Source of the DNA: Amia ocellicauda
Taxonomy: Eukaryota; Chordata; Actinopteri; Amiiformes; Amiidae
Length of the DNA stretch: 64,000 nucleotides
Assembly (NCBI RefSeq): GCF_036373705.1
Contig: NC_089850.1
Location: 50,387,048 to 50,451,047, forward strand
Direction: 5' to 3'
Made by a program: the position numbers and the translations under genes. Every line of letters starts with the position of its first letter. The first letter of the stretch is position 1. The notes under the pieces were generated by a model, which saw nothing but the letters and a program-made list of their open reading frames with translations, had not been told where the DNA came from and did no database searches. Positions 25,001 to 33,800 of the stretch are shown piece after piece.

Positions 25001-28000
25001 CTGCTAACCAACAAACAAAAACAAGAAAAACATGAGTGGGCTGGAAAATGGTCTTACTTCTCAGTGGAGCTGAGCTGTAGAGAGGAAGCAGTGTGTCTCC
25101 TTTTGCCCTGTGAGAAGGGGTCAGTCTGCAGTGGGGTAGAGAGTATTCTGTGTCCAAAGGGCTGGGGGACTCTTTCTGTACTGTAGTGCCTGAACACTCT
25201 GTCTTTTTCATTTCTTTTAGATGTTATTTTTTGGCATTTGGCTTTCCTGCTTCCTGCTCTCTGTCTGTGTCTGTCGTCGTCTTCTCTCATGCTTTGTGTG
25301 TTTCTGTTGCTCTTCTCTCCTGTCTTGCTCACAGCATGGAGATCCTGTCCTCAGCCCCTGCTTATACTGGGGTTCATGGGTAAGGGACTAATGACCCCCA
25401 CCCCAGCCCTCACTTGCTTTGAAACGTTCCCTGTTCTCTCACCCGCCTATAGCCCCATCTCACCACCACCCTCTACTACACTGTTGCTCTCCTTCACCTT
25501 GTGCAGTAGCTGTGCGAGGTAAACCCTTCTCAGCCAGCTCAGTGGATCTGTGTTTTGCGTGCAGAGATTCACTAAAAAGCGAACAAGCACCTGTTGTTTA
25601 ATATCTGTTCACCATCAATTGGCCCAGGACAGAACGCCCTGTGTGGAAGAAAAAATGGTCTACCTGGTCTCCAGATTTCCTAAGCAAGTTTTTTCTCATT
25701 CCCCTCAGAAAACAAAGTTCATTATAATACTAGAAGAAACTTAGCCCATAGAAAATATTTCTGTATAGAGGAAAAAACTGTCAAGATATAGGTTTATATA
25801 TAAATATAGAGTTAGGTCCATAAATATGTGGACAGTGACACAATTGTCATCGTTTTGGCTCTGTATGCCACCATAATGAAATTGAAAGGAAACAATCATG
25901 ATGTTCTTTAAGTGTAGACTTTCATCTTTAATTTGAGGGTAGGTACATCCAAATTGGGTGAACGGTGTAGGAATTACACCCATTTTTATATGTGGTCCCC
26001 CCAATTTTAGGGGCTCAAAAGTAATTGGACAAACTAACATAATCATGAATTAAATTGTGAGTTTCAATACTTGGTTGCAAATCCTTTGCAGTCAATGACT
26101 GCCTGAAGTCTGGAGCCCATAAACATCACCAGATGCTGGGTTTCTTCCCTGGTGATGCTCTGCCAGGCCTGCACTGCAGCTGTCTTTAGTTCATGCTTGT
26201 TCTTGGGGCGTTTTGCCTTCAGTTTTGCCTTTGAAATCAAAACAAACTAATCAGAGAGAGCAAAAACATGAGGTGTGGCCAAATCAACTATTTGGTACAT
26301 TCTTAAAAAGAAAGAGTGTTTGGAGCGGTGTACACACTGGTCTTCTAGAACGATGGGGTAAAGAATGGTGTTCTCTTTTCCACATTCTTAAGCATTTGTG
26401 TTAGACAAAAACTAAACCAACTGCCACAACACCCAACCTAATTTAAAGTGTGTCCTGAGGTGGGGGGGATGCCACTTACTGCATATTAAAAACTAAACAC
26501 TGAAATGTTTCTCCTGAGACTTTCACAGCAATATCTGCAAAATGTGTGAATGTATTCACTGCACAATGTAAACCAAATATTCCAGATCAGAAATAGCAGT
26601 GTAAACACACCTATTGTGTCTTGTGGTCCCCTTTTGTCCACAGTTTTTAAACCTCAGAAGCATTAGTGCAAACGAAAGAAAGAAAGAAAGAACACAGCAT
26701 CAAGTCTGCTGAAAACTTTCATGAGAGCAGTGGGTATCAATGAGGAATATATATATAATTCTCATTGATACCCATGGTCGGTGTTCTGACAAACTGAGCT
26801 ACTTGTCAGAGCTAGCTACCTAACAGAAGTACACATGCGCAGTGAACATGCCCTTAAATCTGCTGGTAATAATTATGTGCAGTTAAAATGATTTTTGCTG
26901 TTTTATTTCATAGTGACTAATTTTCAATTAGGATAAGCTACCTTGGTTTTTAAGGGTTATAATACAGTATGAGTGTTGAAAAACAGAGGGTAGCCCATTC
27001 TGATAGGTCCCTTCTGTCCAACAGGATGAGTTACCTCGGTTTTTAAGGGTTAAAATACAATAATAGTGTTGAAAAACAGCTGGCAGCTCATTCTGTCAGG
27101 TCCTTTCTGTCTGACAGGATGAGCTTTCTAATGTTGTCATTTGGGGCAGCTCATTGCAAGCAGTAGCCAATTTTGTTCAGACTACCGGGCAGCTCATCCT
27201 GATAGGGAAGAACACCGGCTCCTGGCACAGGCGGATAAGGCCGTCGCCTAGGACGCCATCTGTTGTAGGGGCGCAGACTGGCGAAAAAATATATATATTT
27301 AAGTCGCTGACGCTCCACAGGCACACCCTCTCTCCCTTCTTCCTGACCTGCAATTTAATACAATTTATTGTCTCCACATATCACTCGTTCTTAACACAAT
27401 AAGCGCTTTGTCTCTCCCTCAACCACAACAACACTGTGCAAGTGTATATCCTAGGAAACTGAACATACTGTAATTACATGTATAAATAGAGTATTAGAAA
27501 ACTGAATTTAGAATATACCATCATTTACTTGTGTAAAATGACTATTCAAAATGCTGAACTTAACAGCACCAACTGCAGAATGACGTTCGGGGGGCTTCCA
27601 CCCATGCGCTGCAATGTTGACGGCGTAAGTGTGGAATTACGTAAATTGCGAGGACGTAAATCGTGGGATGACTGAGCAGCCAGCATCGCAATGCCAGACA
27701 GTTCACACAAGTAATCACAGAGAAATACAATGAAAAGATCATCAATACTGTCAGGTGCCCAGGGGCGAAAAAATAAAGGAGGAAGAAGGGGAAAAAAATG
27801 TAAAAACAGGTAAATCATCATAACCATTTAGGCTAATTTAGCTAATCTAGGTTTGAAGAAATCTATGCGATTAGCAGCCAGCAGCCCTGTCTACTTTCTG
27901 ATGCCTGTCGTGGCGGTGTTTCTCATGATTCCTTGCTATAACGTTGCAGAAATCGCATCTACTGCCTCCCTTTAGAATATTTGATTCTGTCAACTAAATA

Positions 28001-28217
28001 CTGACAAGGAAGTTTCATGTCACAGTATTTTTGTTGAAATTCAATGATAAATCAATGGAAGAAATTGTTAATTGTCGATAACTTCCTCTATTGTGTGCTG
28101 AGTTTATGAATGTGTGTTCACGTTTATAACTATGTTGATGTATTGACAATTTAAATGACAAAAAATGATTTCCATTGCATTCTTTTTTAAAGTATATATT
28201 TACAATTCTGGCAATTC

Positions 28218-28281
<64 letters not shown>

Positions 28282-30687
28282 CACATAGTACACACAGTGA
28301 TAGCTAATAATTTAGGCATAATTTTTACTATCAGTGCTAGTGTGTGCTTGCCTATTTATTTATTTATTTTGTTAGTAATAAATAATTTTGTATTAGTATT
28401 GTTGTTGTTATTTATTATTCTTAATAGTAGTAGTATATGAAGCACAAAATCACTGTTTACTAGCAAAACACAGAGCAAATTGTTGTAAATATAAGGAATT
28501 GATGTAATATTTAGTTTTTTTTGCGGGGGGGTGCCATGTCCAAATCTCGGCTAGGGTGGCAAAAGTGCCAGAGCCAGCCCTGTTGATACCCACTGCTCTC
28601 GTGAAAGTTTTCAGTAGACTTGAAAACAGACTTTGTGGAAAAATAATCAAAGCAAATATTAAAGCAGTGCAGGTCCTAACAGAGCCCTAGACTGAAAGGA
28701 TGTATGCAGGGTGGGAAAATTCCCTCTTTCTTCTACTTCGTTACTCTCCTTCTGTTTATTTTGAAGGGGTTAGAAGCTTGTGCATTTAGTCTTTACTTCC
28801 CCTTGTATCTCCCTTCATTCCTGTGTGTTGTTCCAGATGAGAAGACAGGCACCCTGCAGCTGAACAACCTCAGCAAGAACATGTCCGGGAAGTATGAGTG
28901 CAAGGCCAGCAACAGTGCTGGCGCCGAGACCTGCTTCATCCAGCTGGAGGTCTCGTCTCGTGAGTTTCCCTTTTCTGGGGTTTTTGCTCTCTGTATGACC
29001 TTCTCCTCCTCCTACTTTTTCTTCTCTCTCTTTCTACTTCTACTTCTCATTGTTCTTCTTTTTCTGCTCCTCTCTTCTTTGTGTTCTGCCACTTCTCCTG
29101 GCTTTGCAATGAAAATGAATCATAAATTAGCACACAATATGCAGCACAAGTAATGTAGCCCAGTGGATTGCTGTGCAGTGTTATTAACGTATTGGTGTCC
29201 TGCCATGTTTCTGTTATGCAGCAACAAAAGCGGGGGTGATTGCTGGAGCCACCGTGGGCTCGATCATTGGGTTCGTGGCCCTCATCCTGTTCCTGGTGTT
29301 TATCCTGAGGAGAAGACGAGACTCGGAGGACGAAATGGCAAACGACATCAAGTGAGTGAAAGTCTATGGCAGTGGTTTTCAGCCTTACTCCTGGAGTGTC
29401 CCTGTTTTTGCAGGACGAGCTCAGTTCTGAATTACTTCATTGTTAATCTTAACCGATAATTGCTTAATTGGACCTGTTTTTAATTACTGTCAGCGGCTAA
29501 AAATAATTGGAGATTGTCCAAGTGAGGATTTAATTAAGTCACTGAGAGCTCAGTGGGAATGAAACCCTACAGGACATGGGCATTCTCCAGAACCATGGCT
29601 GAACACCACAGATCTAAGGGGGAGACCATTGTTCATCATTTCTCTCAACCTCAGAAAGTCCCCTGTGCATTGTGCTAACAGGCTGTTGGCTAATGCAGCA
29701 AACATTGTTTGTCTGTTTAGTTTAGGATAGCAGTTTTCACCCAGGTGTCTAATAACCATTTGGGGGTACACAACATGATTAAAGCTTCATGCCTAGCACA
29801 GCACTTTACACACACTAGCAAATAAATCTGGAGCATTCTTTTACAGGATCTGTGTGTTCTCTTAGGATTTGTATTTATTTATTTGTCATCATTTATCAGA
29901 AGGCAAGTTAGAAACATCTGCTGTCTCTGAAGATTAAAGAGAGTTCAACAGAGAGCATGTAACTCAAAGCTAAAAGCATTGCCAAGGAAAAATTTTATAT
30001 TAACCCCCCGCTGGAAACGCTGAACCACTATAGAATAATATATCTGTTCCTTAATGACCATTTTATGTTCAAAATCTCCATTGTGAGAGAATAAACTGTC
30101 AAGTAGTGATGCATTTGTGTGCTGAGTGTGTGTGTATGTGTATGTGTGCCGCGTGTGCATGTGTGTGTCGGTCTGTGTGAATTCACCTGTGTTGACTGAC
30201 TCCACTGATCTGGGCCATCCGTTTTAGGGAAGATGCTCAGGCACCCAAACGCGTCTCGTGGGCGAAAAGCGGCACAGGCTCGGATATCGTCTCCAAAAAC
30301 GGCACCCTGTCCTCCATCACCACCAACCTTCCCCCGCGGGACCCGCACCTCAACCACTACCCCAACAAAGCAGCCTCCGACACTGCCTCCATCGGCACGG
30401 CCGCAGGCAGCACGCTGGGCTACAGGCCAGGCCAGCTGCTGCCCCGGATGAACGAGCCACCTTCCTTGCAGGGACTGCCCGGCTACAACAGCAGCCAGAC
30501 CCTCCCCAGGGTGCCGCCCGTGCCCGCCTCCACCAATGGTGGCTCTGTGCACAGGACGGAGGGAGCCCAGCCCCAGGCCCCCAGGCCGCCCCTCATCCTC
30601 ACAGGCATGACCACCTCCAACCTGCTGCGTATGGGCGGCGTCCCCATCATGGTGCCGGCACAGAACCAAGCCGGGTCCCTGGTGTAG
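21914..30687 (+). CDS. esam: Endothelial cell-selective adhesion molecule (ESAM), exons 2-7; signal-peptide exon missing
   Basis: ESAM is a single-pass adhesion protein of endothelial tight junctions and platelets. Coding exons are 21914-22059, 23446-23647, 23768-23923, 28837-28959, 29222-29351 and 30228-30687. All have AG/GT borders and their phases join without a break, giving 404 residues. Visible order: V-type Ig domain (about residues 1-116), C2-type Ig domain (117-209), transmembrane helix (about 213-236) followed by RRRR, then a 168-residue proline- and serine-rich tail. Diagnostic matches to mammalian ESAM, compared from memory, are AWYT in strand B, ANDIKEDA after the membrane, SKNGTLSS in the tail and the C-terminus [12 protein letters not shown]. 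The last residues SLV form a class I PDZ ligand; the mammalian protein binds MAGI-1 through this end. Several N-glycosylation sequons (NST, NVS, NKT, NVT, NMS) lie outside the membrane. Exon 2 starts in phase 1, so a separate upstream exon must supply the start codon and signal peptide; none was identified. Human ESAM is 390 residues, so the size fits. Confidence 0.95.
22060..23445 (+). other. ESAM intron 2
   Basis: 1.4-kb intron without recognisable coding or transposon content. It contains a poly-G run at about 23007-23020 and ends with a (CT)n tract (23356-23381) that serves as an extended polypyrimidine region before exon 3. Confidence 0.85.
23446..23647 (+). CDS. esam: ESAM exon 3: second half of V-type Ig domain
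   Basis: Acceptor ttattttag ends at 23445 and donor gtatgtt begins at 23648; phase 0 in, phase 1 out. It encodes strands C' to G, including [10 protein letters not shown] with the strand-F cysteine and the D-x-G-x-Y-x-C signature, and two sequons (NVS, NKT). The following intron is only 120 bp and opens with a CAGT tandem repeat. Confidence 0.92.
23657..23692. repeat. (CAGT)n short tandem repeat
   Basis: Eight or so CAGT/GTGT units directly after the exon 3 donor in the 120-bp ESAM intron 3. Confidence 0.85.
23768..23923 (+). CDS. esam: ESAM exon 4: first half of C2-type Ig domain
   Basis: Acceptor tccccag, donor gtacgta, phase 1 on both sides. It encodes [10 protein letters not shown], then [12 protein letters not shown] and YKWTR: the strand-B cysteine, the strand-C tryptophan and the extra A'-strand cysteine (PKCKL) typical of the CTX/JAM C2 domain. 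Confidence 0.93.
25809..26228 (-). mobile_element. Tc1/mariner-like transposon, 3' end remnant
   Basis: The left end GTTAGGTCCATAAATATGTG is the outer part of a Tc1-type inverted repeat. On the minus strand the fragment carries the decayed C-terminus of a transposase ([16 protein letters not shown], then CKGFATKY and stop) and the 3' non-coding tail. The 5' two thirds are missing. It is very similar along its length to the copy at 46461-46938, in opposite orientation. Open reading frames in its tail are not genes. Confidence 0.88.
26932..27117. repeat. 93-bp direct tandem repeat, two copies
   Basis: Units 26932-27024 and 27025-27117 share GTTTTTAAGGGTTA, AGTGTTGAAAAACAG and CAGGATGAG-type blocks. 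A partial third copy starts at 27118. They lie inside the hAT-like element near its left end. Confidence 0.85.
28222..28276. repeat. (TA)n microsatellite
   Basis: About 27 TA units, inside the hAT-like element. Confidence 0.97.
28837..28959 (+). CDS. esam: ESAM exon 5: second half of C2-type Ig domain
   Basis: Acceptor ttgttccag and donor gtgagtt, phase 1 on both sides. It encodes GTLQLNNLS, then [13 protein letters not shown] (strand F with its cysteine) and [10 protein letters not shown], whose cysteine can pair with PKCKL of exon 4. The 4.9-kb intron before it carries the transposons at 25.8-28.6 kb. Confidence 0.94.
29222..29351 (+). CDS. esam: ESAM exon 6: transmembrane segment
   Basis: Acceptor gttatgcag, donor gtgagtg; phase 1 in, phase 2 out. 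It encodes a small-residue-rich stretch [14 protein letters not shown] leading into [12 protein letters not shown], then RRRR and the juxtamembrane ANDIK motif. Confidence 0.94.
29352..30227 (+). other. ESAM intron 6
   Basis: 0.9-kb intron. It holds the MITE at 29370-29611 and a TG-rich stretch at about 30120-30170; the rest is unremarkable. Confidence 0.85.
29370..29611. mobile_element. hAT-like MITE, 242 bp
   Basis: The ends are CAGTGGTTTTCAGCC and, reading in from the right, CTGTGGTGTTCAGCC (13 of 15 identical). Weaker inverted similarity extends about 80 bp (CTCCTGGAG/TTCTGGAG, GAGCTCAG/GAGCTCTCAG). Flanking 8-mers GTCTATGG and ATCTAAGG match at six positions, an aged target duplication. 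Confidence 0.6.
30228..30687 (+). CDS. esam: ESAM exon 7: cytoplasmic tail, stop codon
   Basis: Acceptor gttttag; the TAG stop is at 30685-30687. The tail is GC-rich and encodes [20 protein letters not shown], a proline-rich [10 protein letters not shown] segment, and the conserved end [12 protein letters not shown] plus QAGSLV. A long open reading frame on the opposite strand here (30028-30669) is a by-product of this GC-rich coding sequence. Confidence 0.95.
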
Positions 30688-32800
30688 CTGCAGCTGAGCA
30701 GCCTGGACACAAACACAGACCCCCGTGCACTTCTGGAGAGGTTAAAGATTTTGGAAAGATTTTCTGCTTTTGTATTATTATTATTATTTTCTTTTTGTAC
30801 TGAACCAGATGGAAAAGATTCTGAAAAGGAGACTGCAAAACCCTCATGAAAGTGATCGAATGAGGGGAAAAAAGGTTTTCAATCTGTAAAAATGCAATTT
30901 GCACTTAACATCAAGAAGGATGGCTATGCTTTGCAATGATGTCATTTACTTGTGAGAATTTAAGTTTTTTTTTTTTCCTTTTTTTATATACACTATATAT
31001 ACATATATATATAAATCTAAACATATTCAAATTTATAAATACTTATTTAATACTGCACGGCAGTATTTTTTTATTTTATGAAACTGTCCCCCACGTTTGG
31101 TCTTGACGTTTTCTGGGGTGATTTCAGTGCTGTTTGAAAACTCCACAGCTCAGTCTCTTGTCACGGCTGGAGCTCACTGCCTTCCCCTGCGGCCCTGCGG
31201 CTCAAACAGGGCTGCGCTCTGAGTTTTAAACATGACGCTGAAGCATGTGATACTGACTTGGGTCCATTCACAGTGTTGTGCTTTGTGTTCAATTTGAGTG
31301 TTCATTACGCAGAGTGTGTGTGTTAAAAAAAATTAAACAAATCTTTATAGTTTAAATGACACCCAGTGAAGAGACTTCTGAATGCAATATCAGGGTGGTG
31401 TTATCCAGTATGCTTGTGTTGAAAATAATAAGTCCACTCCAACTGTTTACCAGGACAATACAGGGAATGATTGAATACATAATGCAAGTTGTCTCTGGAA
31501 TTGTGACATGAAACTGGCTCCATTCTCTTGTGCAAATCTCCTTTTTAAGTGCATGAGTCAGTTATCGGAGGAGGAGGAATAGCTGGGTGCTCTTGTCATG
31601 TGGAATTTCTCCTTACAGCCACCTGAAGCACTGCCCAGATTGGAACTGCAGTCTTCAGCCACTGTTCATTCTCAAAGAGACAGCAGGGCTTTTCCACTTG
31701 AGAGCCATTCTCTCTCAAGAGAGGAAGAGAGAGAAAGAGGTGAGAATTGCAGGGTCCAAACTGAAGTTCCTGTGCACCTTTCCCTCACCTCACCTCTGAG
31801 TATACATTACTGAGATTCATTCAGTCCGGTTCCCAAAAATACCGATGCCTGTGTCTGGCATACAGTGGCGCTGCATTTCAAACTGTTCTGAGCATAAAAC
31901 AAAACCCAAATGCTATTATACTACCCATACCACTATAGTGCTTCCTCCCTGTATTCTTCCAGATAAAAGGAATGGATTGACATACCATGTGTTCTTTTAC
32001 GGAGGACAGCGGTCCAAGCTTCCAGTTTGGAGCCATGCAAAAAAATCTTTATTTTCCTGTTATGCCTTTAACGCATCTTGGCCAAGTTTTAAACTGCGCA
32101 AAAGTTGAAATGCAGTTCCCATATTGTTACCTCTGTGGTACGACACCTGTGTTTCTCCTGTCATTAATGTTAGAGATGTGGATTGCATATGTTAACAGTA
32201 TTAGGTAGGTTCAGACATTGTCCCACAGCGTCGGGATATGAAATGGCTAACTTCAAAACCTCCAACTAGATCCAGGTCACAGTTTCTGTTATTTTGACGC
32301 TGATAAAGTGACAACGCAGGACTGACGATTGAAAGATTGTTATGCCAAGACTGGATACAAACCAAAGATATTTTGTTTTAATATGTAATCAATCTGTCAA
32401 GAAATATGGTATTATTGTTCTGGACAAGTATACAAATTCACATCACTTATGTGTCATATATCACATGTTAGTTTGAGACCTGTTTGCAGGTAGACCTGTT
32501 CGGTGTGTAAAAGTATTGCAAGTGAACAGCAGTGCCCTGGTAGCTGTCGATCTTCTGACGGCCTGACTGAGATGTTGGAAGTGGAATCGCAGACCTGTTA
32601 TACACTCCCAAGCATTGTTTTTTGTTTTTTTTGTTTTTGTATTTGTATAATGATCATAATGCTGTACATAAGCAATATTTGCAGACATGCTCAGTTTGTT
32701 TATATGATGTGGGTATTAAGGACTTTTATGTATATGGAAATGACAAGCTCCAGTTATACTTTGTAACAATATTTTTAATAAAAGGAGACTGTTTCGGAAA
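30688..32800 (+). other. ESAM 3' untranslated region (approximate)
   Basis: About 2.1 kb of AT-rich sequence without coding potential follows the ESAM stop. The first well-placed AATAAA is at 32777-32782, followed by GT-rich sequence from about 32840. The 3' end is inferred, not seen. Confidence 0.5.
32777..32782 (+). terminator. Candidate ESAM polyadenylation signal
   Basis: AATAAA with T-rich sequence upstream and TG-rich sequence downstream, between the ESAM stop and the VSIG2 start on the same strand. Confidence 0.45.
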
Positions 32801-33347
32801 TGTGGCCTTAATAATGTCTGTTGAAGAATATCAGAGCGATGTGTTTGTGTTCTTGGTGTGTCAATGCTCTTTACTGTTTCTCAACCTTTTTTTTCCTTTT
32901 CTTTTCCCCTTGTGTGTTGATAAAAGAAACAACTTGCACAGTCTTAGCTTAGTGCTACTTTTATTTCTCATAAATATAGCCTTTCTGTGAAACTTTTTTT
33001 CTTGTTCACATTTAGATGAGTCTTCAACCAGAAGCACTAAATCAGTGTTCATCCACAATGGGACTGATAATATACATATATACATACATACATACATACA
33101 TACAAATATACATTTTTATTTCCCCCTTTTTCACTGATCCCTCCCAGCTAGCCTATAAATCTAAATACAATAGCTGCACACTGATTGCCTTTTTAAAGAA
33201 TCACTTAGCACTGGACTCGAGCTGGCGATGCCAATAGTGCGCAGCAGTACTCGGAGTGGAGAGATAGGGAGGCTCGGGGGTTGTTGAGGTTAGGCACTAA
33301 TGCAGGTTGGAGTGGGGAGAGGTGTTAAAATCAGGCTTGGGTAGTGG

Positions 33348-33403
<56 letters not shown>

Positions 33404-33748
33404 TTAAATAAAACAAAAAGATATAAAGAACAACTGTGTAATATGTGGCTTTGTTTGTCATAGTCATTCGCTTTCTCTGGAAAAGTGCCCAGTGATCTAT
33501 GTGAGGAGAGGTGTGGATAAGGGCCATCCCTGTGAGAACTGCTGGCCTACGCACTGCTCTGGAGTTTTCCTCTCCTGGCTTCTCTGTCAGGTATCGGGCT
33601 TACCGCCTGCATTGTCTCATTCAAAAGAGCAGGGCAGCCGTAGCCATTTGCTTGTTTAACGAAGGCGAGACTTTCAGGTTAAGTTTATCTTGATCTGCTG
33701 GGAGAAACAGAAAGAGGGGAAATACAGGGAAGCCGACTCACACAGAGA
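32801..33748. promoter_or_regulatory. ESAM-VSIG2 intergenic interval, presumed VSIG2 5' region
   Basis: Short spacer between the ESAM 3' end and the VSIG2 ATG. It contains a CATA repeat (about 33077-33103) and a (TA)n tract at 33349-33402. No clear TATA box outside the microsatellites; the promoter is inferred by position only. Confidence 0.4.
33349..33402. repeat. (TA)n microsatellite
   Basis: About 27 TA units, 350 bp upstream of the VSIG2 start codon. Confidence 0.97.
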
Positions 33749-33800
33749 ATGGCACCTTCTCTCAACGTACCGATTGTGTTGGTAACCACTTTATATTTTG
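33749..33800 (+). CDS. vsig2: VSIG2 exon 1: start codon and signal peptide
   Basis: ATG at 33749, 17 codons plus one base, then donor gtaagtc. The leader MAPSLNVPIVLVTTLYFG joins SVFA from exon 2, giving a plausible cleavage before RQAV. The leader lacks positive charges, which is unusual but acceptable. Confidence 0.82.

Larger units (their letters stand above)
26773..28582. mobile_element. hAT-like non-autonomous DNA transposon, ~1.8 kb
   Basis: A perfect 8-bp direct repeat, TTGATACC, flanks the element (26765-26772 and 28583-28590), the target-duplication length of hAT elements. The ends are related inverted sequences: CATGGTCGGTG on the left, and CAGGGCTGGCTCTGGC read inward from the right. 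No transposase is recognisable. Inside are 93-bp tandem repeats (26932-27117), a stretch at 27215 resembling the right end (CACCGGCTCCTGGCAC), and a long (TA)n tract. Boundaries rest on the target duplication; the left inverted repeat is degenerate. Confidence 0.65.
26701..28626. repeat. Foldback repeat (44-bp arms) split by a hAT-like insertion
   Basis: The left arm 26701-26744 begins CAAGTCTGCTGAAAACTTTC and ends GTATCAATGAG. Its inverted partner starts at 26761 (CTCATTGATACC) and resumes at 28583, where TTGATACCCACTG leads on to 28622. With the insertion and one target copy removed, the arms match at about 42 of 44 positions around an AT-rich 16-bp loop. Confidence 0.8.
23924..28836 (+). 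other. ESAM intron 4 (transposon-rich)
   Basis: 4.9-kb intron splitting the C2 domain. The left third is unique sequence. The rest holds a Tc1-like remnant (25809-26228), a foldback repeat (26701-28626) and a hAT-like element inserted into it (26773-28582). The intron ends with T/CT-rich sequence before exon 5. Confidence 0.85.

Noticed and set aside
30028..30669. 213-codon minus-strand frame
   Set aside because: It is the antisense of ESAM exon 7 coding sequence and intron 6; there is no protein-like domain.
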